A stretch of 64,000 bases of DNA from Calothrix sp. C42_A2020_038 (GCA_015272395.1 JACYLQ010000005.1:310001-374000), one strand, 5' to 3'. Positions 37,966-48,700 are shown, counted from the stretch's first letter. Translations and numbers: made by a program. Notes: a model not told the origin generated them from the sequence alone.

Positions 37966-38008
37966 TAAGTTAAGAATTATTATTTTTATTTTCAGGTATA
38001 TCTCTAGC

Positions 38009-38788
38009 TTACATATACCTAGTTAACTGTACGCGGTACCTATCTTTTTTAGTGACAGCAATTTCACCAACTTCAAGGCGCCCTTTACCGCGTATTGCAA
38101 TTAAATCACCCGTTTTGACTTGCGAAGAAGCGTTAGTTATTTCTTTCCAATTAACGCGGACATCACCTGCATCAATAAAATCAACCATTTTGCTGCGCGA
38201 CATTCCGAACCCCGCAGAAGCAACAGCATCTAGTCGCAACGAAGCTTCAACAGTTGTAAGTTCTTTTTTCTTAGGTTCGCGTATTTTTAATTCACTTAAA
38301 TCAATACGTCGGGTAGTAACAGGTACAGAGCGCACTTGTTTGAGGTGTACTTCTAAATAGTCTGCTAACTCAGGTACAACTGTCACCTGGGCACCGCGCT
38401 CACCCAAGACAATGATATCACCTGTTTTATCACGCACAATCCCAGTACCTAACATGGCGCCGAGAAAATCACGGTGAGTAGCAGTATCAAATAGGAAGTT
38501 ACCAGCAATGTCAAGTGCAATTAACTGAACTTGTGTTTGGTCAAGAGGAAGTTCCACACGCGCGATGGCAACTCGCTGACGTTCAGCTTGGGGGTACCCA
38601 CCCCATGCGATGAGATGAATTTCGCTCAGACGACTGAAAGACCTTTGAATTTCTGCCAACTCTGGAGGTGATAGAAAATCAGTCATCACAACTTCCCAAG
38701 TTTTAATTGCTTGTTCAGCTTGGTCGATAACACGCGCGACACTATCTCTATTTTCAACACCCTTTAAAAGTTCTTCTCGTGGCAGCAT
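38009..38788 (-). CDS. Photosystem II S4-domain protein
   Basis: 259 residues from the chosen start MLPREELLKG, the usual beginning of this cyanobacterial and plastid family; the longer frame would overlap the upstream GNAT gene by 37 bp. The N-terminal YlmH-like part (WGGYPQAERQRVAIAR; THRDFLGAMLGTGIVRDKTGDI) is followed by an S4 RNA-binding domain (about 180-250: LRLDAVASAGFGMSRSKMVDFIDAGDVRVNWK). The family is linked to RNA binding and photosynthetic growth; its exact role is not established. Starts 17 bp after the GNAT gene, so probably co-transcribed. Confidence 0.88.
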   Translation of the reverse strand: MLPREELLKGVENRDSVARVIDQAEQAIKTWEVVMTDFLSPPELAEIQRSFSRLSEIHLIAWGGYPQAERQRVAIARVELPLDQTQVQLIALDIAGNFLFDTATHRDFLGAMLGTGIVRDKTGDIIVLGERGAQVTVVPELADYLEVHLKQVRSVPVTTRRIDLSELKIREPKKKELTTVEASLRLDAVASAGFGMSRSKMVDFIDAGDVRVNWKEITNASSQVKTGDLIAIRGKGRLEVGEIAVTKKDRYRVQLTRYM

Positions 38789-38805
38789 GTGAGTAGGTAA
38801 TATGG

Positions 38806-39357
38806 TCAATAGGTATTTCTTGATTCTAACGTTAACTCCCATCTGTACACCGCGAATCCAGGCATATGTTCCACTTCGACAGTTCCTACCTTTTGCATAC
38901 CTAATTTTTCTACAATCCGAATTGAGGCAACATGATCTGTTGGGGTGTGTGCAATGATTTTTTTTGCCTCTAGCTGTGTAAATGCAAAATCGACTAGTGC
39001 TGCTACCGCTTCAGTCCCATAACCTCTGTTACGGTAATCCGCTAAAACTTCATAACCAATTTCCAATTCACCGTTTTCTGATTTTCCCCCAAAACCTAAA
39101 TTACCTATTAAAGTGGAGTCATCAGTACGAATTATTAACCAAACTCCATACCCTAGCTGCGAGGGTTCAGATTTGAGTATGTCAATATATTTCGGCAAAA
39201 AATCTTGAATTTGTGTAGTATACCAATCATCTGGTACATAAGCTGTTAAAAGTTTTTCTAACAGAGGTTTATTTCTTGCTAGGGTTGCTTGAGCTACTTC
39301 CAATGAACAGGGGAGTAGCTCAAGACGTTGTGTATCAATATATAGAATTTGTTCCAT
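38806..39357 (-). CDS. GNAT-family N-acetyltransferase, RimJ/RimL-like
   Basis: 183 residues. The N-terminal TQRLELLPCS is the usual start of the RimJ/RimL group. IIRTDDSTLIGNLGFGGK and ELEIGYEVLADYRNRGYGTEAV form the acetyl-CoA site (R/Q-x-x-G-x-G/A as RNRGYGTEA). ASIRIVEKLGMQKVG completes the fold. Acetylates an amine from acetyl-CoA; target unknown. Lies between the S4 gene and a membrane-protein gene on the same strand. Confidence 0.88.
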   Translation of the reverse strand: MEQILYIDTQRLELLPCSLEVAQATLARNKPLLEKLLTAYVPDDWYTTQIQDFLPKYIDILKSEPSQLGYGVWLIIRTDDSTLIGNLGFGGKSENGELEIGYEVLADYRNRGYGTEAVAALVDFAFTQLEAKKIIAHTPTDHVASIRIVEKLGMQKVGTVEVEHMPGFAVYRWELTLESRNTY

Positions 39358-39366
39358 CTAGAATTA

Positions 39367-39873
39367 TCAAACGTTTGACGTGTCGGCGTAGCCTTGGATA
39401 TTTTCTGGTTCAAACCTACGTAGTATGCGAGTTGCCTCGCGAGTTAGACTTTCTGAACCCTGAACCACAATTAGGTATTTACCAGCATCAAGACGATTAC
39501 GATAGGGTAATGCGTCACCACTACCAACAACCATACCGACTCCACCACCAACGAGGAAACTACCCAAGGCGCCACTGGCAGCACCTAGTAGTCCTCCGAT
39601 GATTTGATTACCAATCTTACCAGCAAAAGGAAAAGTCTCTAAACCAGTAATTAAGTTAAATGTAACTCCGGCAAAAAAGCCGAATGGTATTAGCCACAAA
39701 GCCATAAACTTGGCTTGCTTACGAGCTTGTTCTTTTGGGTCAATCAAGCCAAACTCATCCGCCGTTTTATAACCTTTACCCAGGATAGTACTATTTATAC
39801 CTCCTTTTTCTAATTCTAAATAAGCGGCTTCAGCTTGGATGCGGTCGGGTAGTACAGCAACAAGGTAATTCAT
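39367..39873 (-). CDS. Conserved membrane protein, general-stress-protein-like
   Basis: 168 residues. The N-terminal soluble part (MNYLVAVLPDRIQAEAAYLELEKGGI) resembles heat-induced stress protein YflT/17M-type segments. Two hydrophobic glycine-rich helices follow (about 58-75, ALWLIPFGFFAGVTF, and about 90-118, IIGGLLGAASGALGSFLVGGGVGMVVG). A C-terminal soluble part repeats the theme (KYLIVVQGSESLTREATRILRR). The ATG at 39873 gives the start expected from the conserved MxYLVAVLxxR beginning. Function unknown. Ends 9 bp before the GNAT gene. Confidence 0.75.
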   Translation of the reverse strand: MNYLVAVLPDRIQAEAAYLELEKGGINSTILGKGYKTADEFGLIDPKEQARKQAKFMALWLIPFGFFAGVTFNLITGLETFPFAGKIGNQIIGGLLGAASGALGSFLVGGGVGMVVGSGDALPYRNRLDAGKYLIVVQGSESLTREATRILRRFEPENIQGYADTSNV

Positions 39874-40008
39874 TGATAATAAATTTGTTATTTGTTTAAT
39901 CAGATTTGCTTCCACTTAATAGGGTAGCAGGCAACGAAAGATGATTTGGAGTGCTATATATCAATGCTTACTGTGCGAAATACAACTGAGTATGAAGTCA
40001 TATCGTTT

Positions 40009-40386
40009 TCACTGTAATGAATCAAATGGTTCACAAAAGTTATCAATTCCTTGCTTAAGAACGTACATCAAGACAGGTGCCGCGAGAATGCTTGGGAATG
40101 TAGGCATAGTTTTGATGTGTTCGATCATCTCTTTGATAGAATGATTTTGAAGGTCGCTGCGAAATTCTTGCTGACAAATGACCGCGCGCCACTTCCGTGC
40201 TAATGCGTCTAACCATTCAGAGTTGACGCGCTCAGGCTGTTGTCCAACTCGAATAGCAAGTGTCATAGCTGCATCTTCTAAATCTCCCTCACAGTCTTCA
40301 ATTGCGTCGAGTGCTTTTAATGCGAGAGAGTCTTCTGCTAATTGGGAACGAAATAATGCAATTTCTTTTAACGTAACTGTTGTCAT
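40009..40386 (-). CDS. Conserved cyanobacterial hypothetical protein
   Basis: 125 residues from MTTVTLKEIALFRSQLAE. Mostly helical, acidic in the first half (ALDAIEDCEGDLEDAAMTLAIRVG), with WLDALARKWRAVIC in the middle and a hydrophobic stretch near the end (FPSILAAPVLMYVLKQG). I do not recognise a catalytic motif. An ATG seven codons upstream is possible. About 135 bp upstream of the stress-protein-like gene on the same strand. Confidence 0.7.
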   Translation of the reverse strand: MTTVTLKEIALFRSQLAEDSLALKALDAIEDCEGDLEDAAMTLAIRVGQQPERVNSEWLDALARKWRAVICQQEFRSDLQNHSIKEMIEHIKTMPTFPSILAAPVLMYVLKQGIDNFCEPFDSLQ

Positions 40387-40473
40387 TGCGGTTTTATAAA
40401 TGAGCAATGCGGATTACCGCTTTGCGATGTAATTACCCTGTTTGCCTATTATAGATTGTGTTTTTATAACAAA

Positions 40474-40517
40474 TGTAGAGAAGTGGCATAATAGTTCTTT
40501 GGAACCACGTCTCTACA
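40474..40517. terminator. Hairpin downstream of hgdD
   Basis: TGTAGAGA-A-GTGG pairs with CCAC-G-TCTCTACA (12 bp plus one mismatch) around an 18-nt loop, 17 bp past the end of hgdD. Placed to terminate the kaiABC-hgdD transcript. Confidence 0.6.
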
Positions 40518-40533
40518 ATCTACAATTGTTTTG

Positions 40534-42618
40534 TTAGCGTGTACCTCTGCCTGTAACAGCACGCTGTATGGTTGCTAAAGCACGGTTGTATCTCAAAATC
40601 GCATTGACTCGGTTCCCTTCTGATTGTGTTAGTCGGTTTTGAGCGTTAATTACATCGGTTTGTGTCCCAACTCCCGCTTGGAAACGTAAACGTGCTAATC
40701 GCAGAGCTTCGGTAGCTTGTTCGAGAGCAGTATTCGCAGTTTGCACGTTTTGTAAGTTTGATCCCAATTGTAAATAAGCCTGTTCAACTTGAAACCGAAT
40801 TTGGTTACGTTGTTCAGCAAATTGCGTTTCTGCAATACTAATGCTTCTGCTCGCTTGTGCTGCACGAGCGCGTGCGGCGCCTCCTTCGTATAAGTTAATA
40901 CTAGCCTGCACTCCTATAGAATAGCCATCAACGACAGATATTTGGTCTTGGAATTCGTCGATTAAATTGTATTGGGCAACTAAGCTAATTTGGGGTCCAA
41001 GTGCAGATAGCGCTTGTCGTCTTTGCTGTTCACTAATATTACGTTGAGCAAGTTGCAGTTGTAGTTCTGGTCGATTTTGCAGTGCTTGGACAATGCTTTC
41101 TTCGAGTGTTTGGTTCCACAAACCAGCAATTGCTACAGGGTCAGCAGCACTCAAGTTCACCGATTGTGGTAAGCTTAATGTTACCGCTAACTGCCGTCGT
41201 GCAATTTGCTGCTGCGAAATTGCATTTGTCAGTTGTTGCTGTGAGTTTGCTAGATCCACCTGAAACTGCAAGACATCGAAACGAGTCCCAACTCCAGCCC
41301 GTTCGAGTGCTAGAGCATCGCGTAAAGATGCTTGTGCATTTACGACTGCCGACTGATTAATTCGTACACTTTCATCAGCTTCTTGCAAATCATAATACTG
41401 GTTGGTAACGTCAAGACGAATCGCTTCTGATTGGGCTTCAAGGTTTAACTCGTCTGACCTTAGCTGTTCTTCTGCTTGACGGATAACAGCTTGGCGCCTT
41501 CCTGAAGTATACAGGTCATAATTAAATTGAGCGTTACCCGAAAAAGACGTGCTGACTTGGGCATCTTGAATTTGGTTAGCAAAAGCTGGATTTTGTCGAA
41601 TTTGTGCTTCTAAGTTTAACCGACCTCCTGCCGAACGCGAACGAGTTATACTCGTGTTCAACCCCAATGTCGGAAGTAATGCCGCTTGTGCTTCCCTAAC
41701 CGCAGCTTGACTACGCTCAACTTGAAGTTGTGCGATTTGTAACTGCCGATTATTGCGGCGCGCGGTTTCTAAGGCTTGATTTAGTGTAATTGGCTGCGTA
41801 GCACCTAAACGAACTTCTTCGGGCTTTGTTGGGAATTGCAGTGGATTCGGGTTTGCATTCAGGTTGTTAGGAATTTCTATCTTTCCACTTGCTGGTGGCT
41901 TTTGCTGCTGAGTTTGGGCAATTTGTTTTTTTGTTTGTGTCAGAGGCTCTATTAGTGCCCTAGCTCCTAATATATTTGATGGTGGTGCAATTGCCACAAT
42001 TCGATTGGTGGCATTTTTCTTTGCTTTTCTTAATTGTCGCAAAGAAACTGGTTGAGTTTTCTTGCTGGAGCTTGTCTGCATCAAGACACTACTTTTAGTA
42101 CTTTGAGTCAGATCTTCAATACTTAGATTTGATACACCTGAGTCTAAAGTTAATTCTTTCGGATTTTCACCATATAACTTGACTAATGTCAATATTAAAT
42201 TTGCATCATTTTCTGTAATTGCTTTGGTTGTTAGGTTATTTTTGGTAGAAGTTTCTTCAAACCGGGGGATAGGGCTTGAAGCATTCAACTTGCTTGAAAT
42301 GATACTGCTAGAGTTATTTACAGCGCGCATATCATCAAATTGAGATGGCACCTTTAAATTAATAGTGTTTGTAACAAATGTATTATCAAACACAATTTGC
42401 GGATGCAAATTGTTTGATTTGGATACAAGAATAGAATTGAAAACGTCAGTCCCAGAGGCAACCAATTTTGGTTGACTTAATATTACAGTATTGGCAAAAC
42501 TCGGATGAGAAGCTAATACTGCGACTGTTACTCCAGGCAAAAAGCAGAAAAGTAGTTGCTGTCCGTTCACCGCGTCCCTCACACAAAAAATAGGCGGTTT
42601 AAACCGTTTCCCACGCAT
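40534..42618 (-). CDS. hgdD: TolC-family outer-membrane efflux protein, HgdD ortholog
   Basis: 694 residues. Outer-membrane channel of a type-I/tripartite exporter; in Anabaena the TolC protein HgdD, encoded next to kaiC, exports heterocyst glycolipids with DevBCA. An N-terminal hydrophobic stretch (about 22-43, ending HPSFA) is the signal peptide. A long low-complexity section follows to about 270. Two TolC repeats follow: QPITLNQALETARRNNRQLQIAQLQVERSQAAVREAQAALLPTLGL and later AIAGLWNQTLEESIVQALQNRPELQLQLAQRN; it ends VINAQNRLTQSEGNRVNAILRYNRALATI. Starts 23 bp after kaiC. The symbol rests on family plus synteny; the ABC partner is not in the window. Confidence 0.82.
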   Translation of the reverse strand: MRGKRFKPPIFCVRDAVNGQQLLFCFLPGVTVAVLASHPSFANTVILSQPKLVASGTDVFNSILVSKSNNLHPQIVFDNTFVTNTINLKVPSQFDDMRAVNNSSSIISSKLNASSPIPRFEETSTKNNLTTKAITENDANLILTLVKLYGENPKELTLDSGVSNLSIEDLTQSTKSSVLMQTSSSKKTQPVSLRQLRKAKKNATNRIVAIAPPSNILGARALIEPLTQTKKQIAQTQQQKPPASGKIEIPNNLNANPNPLQFPTKPEEVRLGATQPITLNQALETARRNNRQLQIAQLQVERSQAAVREAQAALLPTLGLNTSITRSRSAGGRLNLEAQIRQNPAFANQIQDAQVSTSFSGNAQFNYDLYTSGRRQAVIRQAEEQLRSDELNLEAQSEAIRLDVTNQYYDLQEADESVRINQSAVVNAQASLRDALALERAGVGTRFDVLQFQVDLANSQQQLTNAISQQQIARRQLAVTLSLPQSVNLSAADPVAIAGLWNQTLEESIVQALQNRPELQLQLAQRNISEQQRRQALSALGPQISLVAQYNLIDEFQDQISVVDGYSIGVQASINLYEGGAARARAAQASRSISIAETQFAEQRNQIRFQVEQAYLQLGSNLQNVQTANTALEQATEALRLARLRFQAGVGTQTDVINAQNRLTQSEGNRVNAILRYNRALATIQRAVTGRGTR

Positions 42619-42641
42619 AGAAATATAACACGATACGCTTG

Positions 42642-44204
42642 CTAAGTATCGGGATTTTCCTTGCTTTGAAAGCCTTTTACTATACGTGACAATTCAGCCT
42701 TTTCATCGACACTAACGCGAGATGGCGCCCCACTGACAATTCGTTCGTAATTGCGGAAAGAGTCTTTAATTTCAGGCCCATCAACAGTGATATTGTATTC
42801 TCTAATACCTTTATCATGCCAAGAACCGCGCATTTTAAATACATTAATTGCTCTTGACATTTCACCACGAATTTCAACGTATTGCAACATTAATATTGTG
42901 TCAGTAATAGTTGAAATATGTGAATCGGTAATAGAGTGGGAACCCATAAACTGGTCAGTTGTATTCGTAAAAAAGCCTGTAATTTCTTCTTGTTTAGCGT
43001 AACCTGTTACACCGATTACAAACTGCCGGAAAGTGTTATTGCTAACTCCGCGTGCTAGTGCTGAAAGTGAGTCGATAGCAATCCGCGATGGTTTGAATTC
43101 TGCTATTTCTGATTTGATTATTTGTAGGTGATCTTCTAAACCCGTAGACTCAGGGTATGTACAAATTATTTTCAATAGCTCTTGACGTTCTAAATCCTCA
43201 AAATTAATTCCCCACGAAAACGCATTCCTCGACAACTGCGCTCGTGACTCTTCGTAAGCAAACAAGATTGCCCGCTCACCTTTGTTACAACCTTCTTGTA
43301 AAAATTTACTTACTAATAGTGTTTTTCCTGTACCAGTGGCACCAGTTGCCAAAATGATAGAATCTTTGAAGAAGCCACCACCACACATTTCGTCTAAGGT
43401 TTGGACTCCTGAAGAAACACGAATATTGGAGGAGCGCTGCGTCAAGCGCATTGCACCAAGAGGGAAAATATTTATACCATCATTCGTAATTGTAAAAGGA
43501 TATTCTCCTTTCATATGGGTAGTACCACGCAATTTCAAAATCTCAATTGTACGGCGCCGACGTTCACCTTCTAAGACATTACGGACAATAACCACGTTAT
43601 CAGAGACAAATTCTTCAACACCAAACGAAGCAACCGGCCCATATTCTTCACCACGCTCAGTGGTAATAATGGTTGTAACATTAAGTAGCTTGAGCCGCGC
43701 AACTAAGCGAAAAATTTCGCGACGCACAACACCAATAGCTTCATACTGTTGAAAAACTGCGGTAATTGAATCAATCGAAACTCGGCACGCTTTGTATTTG
43801 CGAATTGCATACTGTAAACGCTCAATTAATGCGCTCAAGTCAAAATTACCAACGATGTCTTGTCCTTCGGGGTCAGGAGAAGCATCAAGTATAAACAGCT
43901 TTCCTTCTTCAATTAAGCGCTGTAAATCCCAACCAAATATGTAGGCATTTTTAATAATATCGCTGGGTGACTCTTCAAAGGTAACAAACACCCCTGGTTC
44001 ATTGAAGTAACTAATACCATTGAAAAGAAACTGTAGCGAGAATAATGTCTTGCCAGTTCCAGATGTACCACTAACTAGTGTGGTTCTTCCAACGGGCAAG
44101 CCTCCGTGACTTACATCGTCGAACCCTTCTATCATTGTCCGAATTTTTTCTACACCTCCAATCCTAGGTGCTTCGTTTTGCCCTGGCAGGTCGTTTTCAC
44201 TCAT
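42642..44204 (-). CDS. kaiC: Circadian clock ATPase/autokinase KaiC
   Basis: Core clock protein: a homohexamer with daily phosphorylation cycles. It has two RecA-like domains with Walker A GTSGTGKT (46-53) and GATGTGKT (288-295), catalytic Glu77/78 and Glu318/319, and autophosphorylation sites Ser431 and Thr432 in DSHISTITDT with Thr426 kept; the numbering matches Synechococcus elongatus KaiC. Length 520 is normal. A-loop and tail are present (GMKG-type region replaced by RGSWHDKGIREYNI; tail ends IVKGFQSKENPDT). Follows kaiB by 71 bp, precedes hgdD by 23 bp. Confidence 0.97.
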   Translation of the reverse strand: MSENDLPGQNEAPRIGGVEKIRTMIEGFDDVSHGGLPVGRTTLVSGTSGTGKTLFSLQFLFNGISYFNEPGVFVTFEESPSDIIKNAYIFGWDLQRLIEEGKLFILDASPDPEGQDIVGNFDLSALIERLQYAIRKYKACRVSIDSITAVFQQYEAIGVVRREIFRLVARLKLLNVTTIITTERGEEYGPVASFGVEEFVSDNVVIVRNVLEGERRRRTIEILKLRGTTHMKGEYPFTITNDGINIFPLGAMRLTQRSSNIRVSSGVQTLDEMCGGGFFKDSIILATGATGTGKTLLVSKFLQEGCNKGERAILFAYEESRAQLSRNAFSWGINFEDLERQELLKIICTYPESTGLEDHLQIIKSEIAEFKPSRIAIDSLSALARGVSNNTFRQFVIGVTGYAKQEEITGFFTNTTDQFMGSHSITDSHISTITDTILMLQYVEIRGEMSRAINVFKMRGSWHDKGIREYNITVDGPEIKDSFRNYERIVSGAPSRVSVDEKAELSRIVKGFQSKENPDT

Positions 44205-44275
44205 TGTTAGACACTTTCAAACTGGGACTTAACCCGATATTGTATAGTTTTATAAACGTGGTTTTTCTCAATTAA

Positions 44276-44593
44276 CTATTCTTCAAATAAATCTTCTTCT
44301 TTTAGTTCTTCATAAAGCAAATCTAATCCGATTAAAACTCTTTCACGGTCTGATAAATCCCCAATGATTTTACGAACTGGTGGGGGCAAAATTTTAGATA
44401 AAGTTGGTGTAGCTAATATTTTATCTTCTTCTGCTAGTTGAGGGTTTTTCAGTACGTCTATTACTTTTAAGGCGTATACACCTTGAAACTCTTGCTCTAA
44501 TATATTCTTGAGTACTTTCAGTGCCCGTACTGAATTTGGTGTATTCCCTGCTACATAAAGTTTGAGAACGTAAGTTTTTCTTACTTTATTCAT
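44276..44593 (-). CDS. kaiB: Circadian clock protein KaiB
   Basis: 105 residues. A fold-switching thioredoxin-like protein that binds phosphorylated KaiC and sequesters Kai[16 protein letters not shown] and [22 protein letters not shown] are diagnostic, and [27 protein letters not shown] follows. The acidic C-terminus ([11 protein letters not shown]) is usual. Between kaiA (79 bp) and kaiC (71 bp) on the same strand. Confidence 0.97.
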   Translation of the reverse strand: MNKVRKTYVLKLYVAGNTPNSVRALKVLKNILEQEFQGVYALKVIDVLKNPQLAEEDKILATPTLSKILPPPVRKIIGDLSDRERVLIGLDLLYEELKEEDLFEE

Positions 44594-44672
44594 ATAGTTA
44601 TGTATAGGGGCTGCATGTGCTTAGGAACAAAATAAATATCCATCCAATCCGAGTCAATTAAACTATTTGCAC

Positions 44673-44999
44673 TCACAATTTGAGGTTGTGCGCTGATTTG
44701 GATACCAAACCTCGATATAACTCGCACAGATGAGCGAGAATGTCAATTAATGTCAAGCGGTAATCAAGCAGCGTTTCATCACTCCTTCCCTCCAATTTTA
44801 ACTGTTTAGAAAACTCCTCAATCAGTTCCATATGCATTTCTATAATCTGCGGCACAGGAATATTAGCACAAAATAGCGCCTGAATGAATTTATCTATTTT
44901 TTCTGGCAATGTTTGGTCTTGGGTGAAGTAATTAATGAGAATCAGTCGGTACTCAGATTTTAATTGCTGTAGCACTGCCTGCTGGTCGGCTGTCGTCAT
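44673..44999 (-). CDS. kaiA: Circadian clock protein KaiA, short form
   Basis: 108 residues, covering only the C-terminal four-helix domain that binds the KaiC tail and stimulates autophosphorylation (LKSEYRLILINYFTQDQTLPEKIDKFIQALF; IIEMHMELIEEFSKQLKLEGRSDETLLDYRLTLIDILAHLCELYR). The N-terminal pseudo-receiver of the unicellular ~284-residue form is absent. This short form is known from Nostoc-type filamentous species and supports the assignment of the host. First gene of the kaiABC-hgdD run; ATG start. Confidence 0.95.
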   Translation of the reverse strand: MTTADQQAVLQQLKSEYRLILINYFTQDQTLPEKIDKFIQALFCANIPVPQIIEMHMELIEEFSKQLKLEGRSDETLLDYRLTLIDILAHLCELYRGLVSKSAHNLKL

Positions 45000-45736
45000 T
45001 TGGGATAAGTACTTTGTGTTCGTGATGGTTCATATGCAATACAGAATTGTACGGATGACATCTACCTGGGGGCAGAGACAAGATATTTTTTTTGATAATG
45101 GCGCCGTGCATCTGCCGTTGACTGCTGTCGAAAATCTTGCTGATAATAATATTTGGTGAATCTAAGGGTTGTTAGTTTTATTAGTGCCCCGCAATTCCTG
45201 TAATATTACTTCGCAATTTAACAAGTTGATAAGATACTTGAATAAAGATAAAAAATTGTCTCATTCTAAATCATTATAATTCCTAAAGGTTTACTAGCGG
45301 TATTTTCGAGCCATAATTGTCATAGCAGTTAACTTGGCATTAAAACGCTTGGTAATTTTGATGCCAAGATAGGCGGGCACTTGTACGAGGATCAAATTGA
45401 CGCGCGACAGCTTTATTGAACGGAAAACCATGCAAATGCATAAAAGCAGTTGAGTATCCAAGTAGAATTAAATCTACCCAACACGTCAAAAGCTTTTCGG
45501 CTATTTACGTGCCAATTAGCTCTCGTTAAGCGTCTGCGTACTAAATTTCTTCTAAACGCTGCTATGCGTTTACTTTTGAAGCGTGATCAAATCAGACACC
45601 TAATTTAATTGAAATTTATTTTATTAAAATCTATTAAATTTCGATTTTCGACAAGCATGATAGATCTTTGTAACCACACCATTGGATTTCTTTAAGAGTC
45701 AGTGGTGATTCAGTGATAGTTTTAGCTTGCGGAAAA
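45000..45736. other. Divergent intergenic region, kaiA / hybrid kinase
   Basis: About 740 bp between kaiA (minus) and the kinase gene (plus); it should hold both promoters. At about 45340-45560 the minus strand has a 50-codon open stretch with protein-like composition (e.g. STAFMHLHGFPFNKAVARQF), closed by stops and apparently continued in another frame (NAKLTAMTIMARKYR). It may be a decayed gene; I cannot name it. No hairpin or known operator stands out. Confidence 0.5.
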
Positions 45737-48700
45737 ATGACGACAACAACAGAGATGCCAATGCTAGAATATCCGCTTGATGAATTTATTATAAACGCGC
45801 CCATCTGCTTACAAACAACGACCCTGGCGGATGTGCTATCTATCTTTGATTCTGAAAATTGCGAACGCATTGTCGTTGTTTCAGAAGTTGGATACCCAAT
45901 TGGTATACTAAATTTAGTTCATTTGCTGCCACAGCTGGCATCCGTGGCACAAGGTAAAAATGTCAAGAATTTGCAGAAACAACTTTTTCGTCTTAATGAT
46001 GATCTAATAAAAACGGCACACATCGTATCGGTTTCAGCAAATATTCAAGAGTTTAGTCAAGTCGTTTATTCTTTAGACAATGGCGATGGGATTGTAATTA
46101 CAGATGCCGATGGTAAATATTTAGGGTTAGTCGATAATCAGCGTTTACTCAAATATTTAAACAAACTCTTAGTCAATAAAACTTTAGACCGTAGCAAAGC
46201 AAGCAAAAAGCATTCGTGGCAACAAGGTAACAAAAACAATCAAGTCAAACCACCGACAAATGTAGTCAATAGCTCTCTGGGAAACAAATCTCAACAATAT
46301 CAATCACTGGTGAAGTTGCTTGAACATTTACCGTGGCCTTTGATGCTACAAACGAGTAGCGGTGATGTTGTGACGCAAAATCCAGCATGGTGGCAGCAGT
46401 TGGGTATATTAAAAGACCCTGAAGGAGTGCGGCAAGAAGTAGAGTCAATTTTGTTTGCTCCCGTTTTTAGAACAAAGCCTAATACTGAAACTAACATTGC
46501 TAGTGACAATAACCAACTAGTTTCAAATCGTTCAAACAAAAGACGCGGCAAATCAGTAAAAAGTAGCCGATGTGTTCTTGATAACCAATTAGGTACTTGT
46601 ACTTGTGTAGTTGAGGTGCAAAGTGGTCAAGAACGAGTTTGGCAGTTTGCGAAAATTCCACTCGATAGTGCTGACAAGGTACTTGAGGAAGTTCAAGACG
46701 TATCTCAAAAACAGGTAAGTAGTACAAGTGGTGTGACGGGTTACCTGGCAAAAGAAGCAAAATCAGAAAATGCTATTACTTCTCAAAGGCAGGCAACTTC
46801 ATTAATTGAAGACCAATTTCAATCGGTGCAAGCTCATAACAGTGATTTGTGGTTGATGTTAGCAACAGATGTCACAGAACAACAGCAGCTAAGTAAAGAA
46901 TTGGCGGCAAAAAATGCTGATTTAATTCAGCTTAACCGTTTAAAAGATGAATTTTTGGCTTGTATCAGCCACGAACTCAAAACACCCCTAACTGCTGTTC
47001 TCGGATTATCGCGGTTATTAATCGACCAGCAATTAGGAGAATTGAATGAGCGACAAGCGCGCTATGCAGGACTTATCCATCAAAGCGGGCGCCACTTAAT
47101 GAGTGTAGTTAATGACATCCTCGATTTGACCCGGATGGAAACCGGACAAATGGAGCTACTTTTGGGTACGGTAAAAATCAAAGCTGTTTGTGAGCAAGCT
47201 TTAACAGAAAGTAAAGCTGTTCATGCTTCAACGAATAAAACACAATCCGACAAAAATCACGAATTTACATTAACGATTGAACCTGGCTTGGATGAAATTA
47301 TTGCTGATGAACAACGGTTGCGTCAAATGCTAGTTCACTTACTTTCTAACGCTTTCAAATTTACCGAAGGTGGTGGCAAGGTTGGTTTGCGTGTAAATCG
47401 CTGGGAAGGTTGGATTGCTTTTACTGTTTGGGATACAGGTATTGGTATACCAGAACACCAACAACATTTAATTTTTCAGAAATTTCAACAGCTCGAAAAT
47501 CCCCTCACACGACAGTTTGAAGGAACTGGATTGGGTCTTGTATTAACTCGTGCTTTGGCAAGATTACATGGTGGTGATGTCAGCTTTTTATCGCGAGAAG
47601 GTAAAGGTAGTCAGTTTACTCTTCTACTTCCTCCAAGTCCTCCTAAAGGCAGTTTTACCGAAAACTCTCTTGACCCTCATGGACGCAGAGAATTAGCAAC
47701 AGAAAAATCAACAAAAAATAACGTGTCCAACCCAGGACAGCGTTCATCATATACTATGAGGCAATCATTTTTAAATGCAGTACCATCCTTGTCAGCAAAT
47801 GGGCTTGAAGCATCAAATACAACCGGACTCCACGGTTCACAACGATTGATATTACTAGTTGAAGCAGTGGGTAGGTATATTGAGGAATTGACGGAACATT
47901 TGACTGGGATGGGGTACCGTGTTGCAATTGCGCGGTCTGGATGCGAAGCTGTTGAGAAAGCACGGAGATTACAGCCCAAAGCAATATTCTTAAACCCATT
48001 GCTACCACTGCTGTCAGGTTGGGATGTACTAACGCTACTCAAATCAGAAGAAGCAACACGTCATATACCCGTAATTGTAACTGCAACAGTTGCAGAAAAA
48101 GAGCAAGCTTTTGCAAACCGTGCAGATGGCTTTTTGCGATTACCAGTTCAACATCAAATGCTGGCGCCGTTACTCGACAGTTTATCAGTTACACCTGAAG
48201 TAAAAAAGCAGATTGGAGAAAACAGCGACTTAAATACTTCTAATAATCCACTGCGAATTTTGCGACTTGTAAATCATAATATTGTAAATAACCAACCTTC
48301 ACTTCCCAACCATCGAGTCATTGAAGTTGACGACATCGAGCAAGCAGAACTATTAGCGCGAGTTTGGCAGTTTGATGTCATGTTGTTAGATGCTCCGATT
48401 GAAATCGCCAAAACATACCTCAACACCATAAGTCAACATCCGCGCTTATCTACCTTGCCCCTAGTGACATGCAACGTTGAAGTTTCTCAAATTGCTTCCC
48501 AAATTGCAGGACTGTCGGTTTTTCCTTGCTTGACACCATTGGGTAGCGAAAATAATACTGCTTACAATATAAATACGTTGCTATCAGTTTTACAAATAGC
48601 TGCAGGAATCTCTTGTCCACCTAGTATATTAGTTGTGGACTTAGCAATACTACCAGATTTACCTGAAACACGCAATGTACATTTACGTAATCACCGTGTC

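Larger units (their letters stand above)
37529..38008. other. Gap with decayed Uma2 fragment and GGCGCC pair
   Basis: About 480 bp without a working gene. It holds two GGCGCC hexamers exactly 10 bp apart (37701 and 37711) and, at 37897-37965, a decayed Uma2 fragment (separate entry). The 102-codon open frame on the plus strand in this stretch shows no protein features and is antisense to the fragment. Confidence 0.6.
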
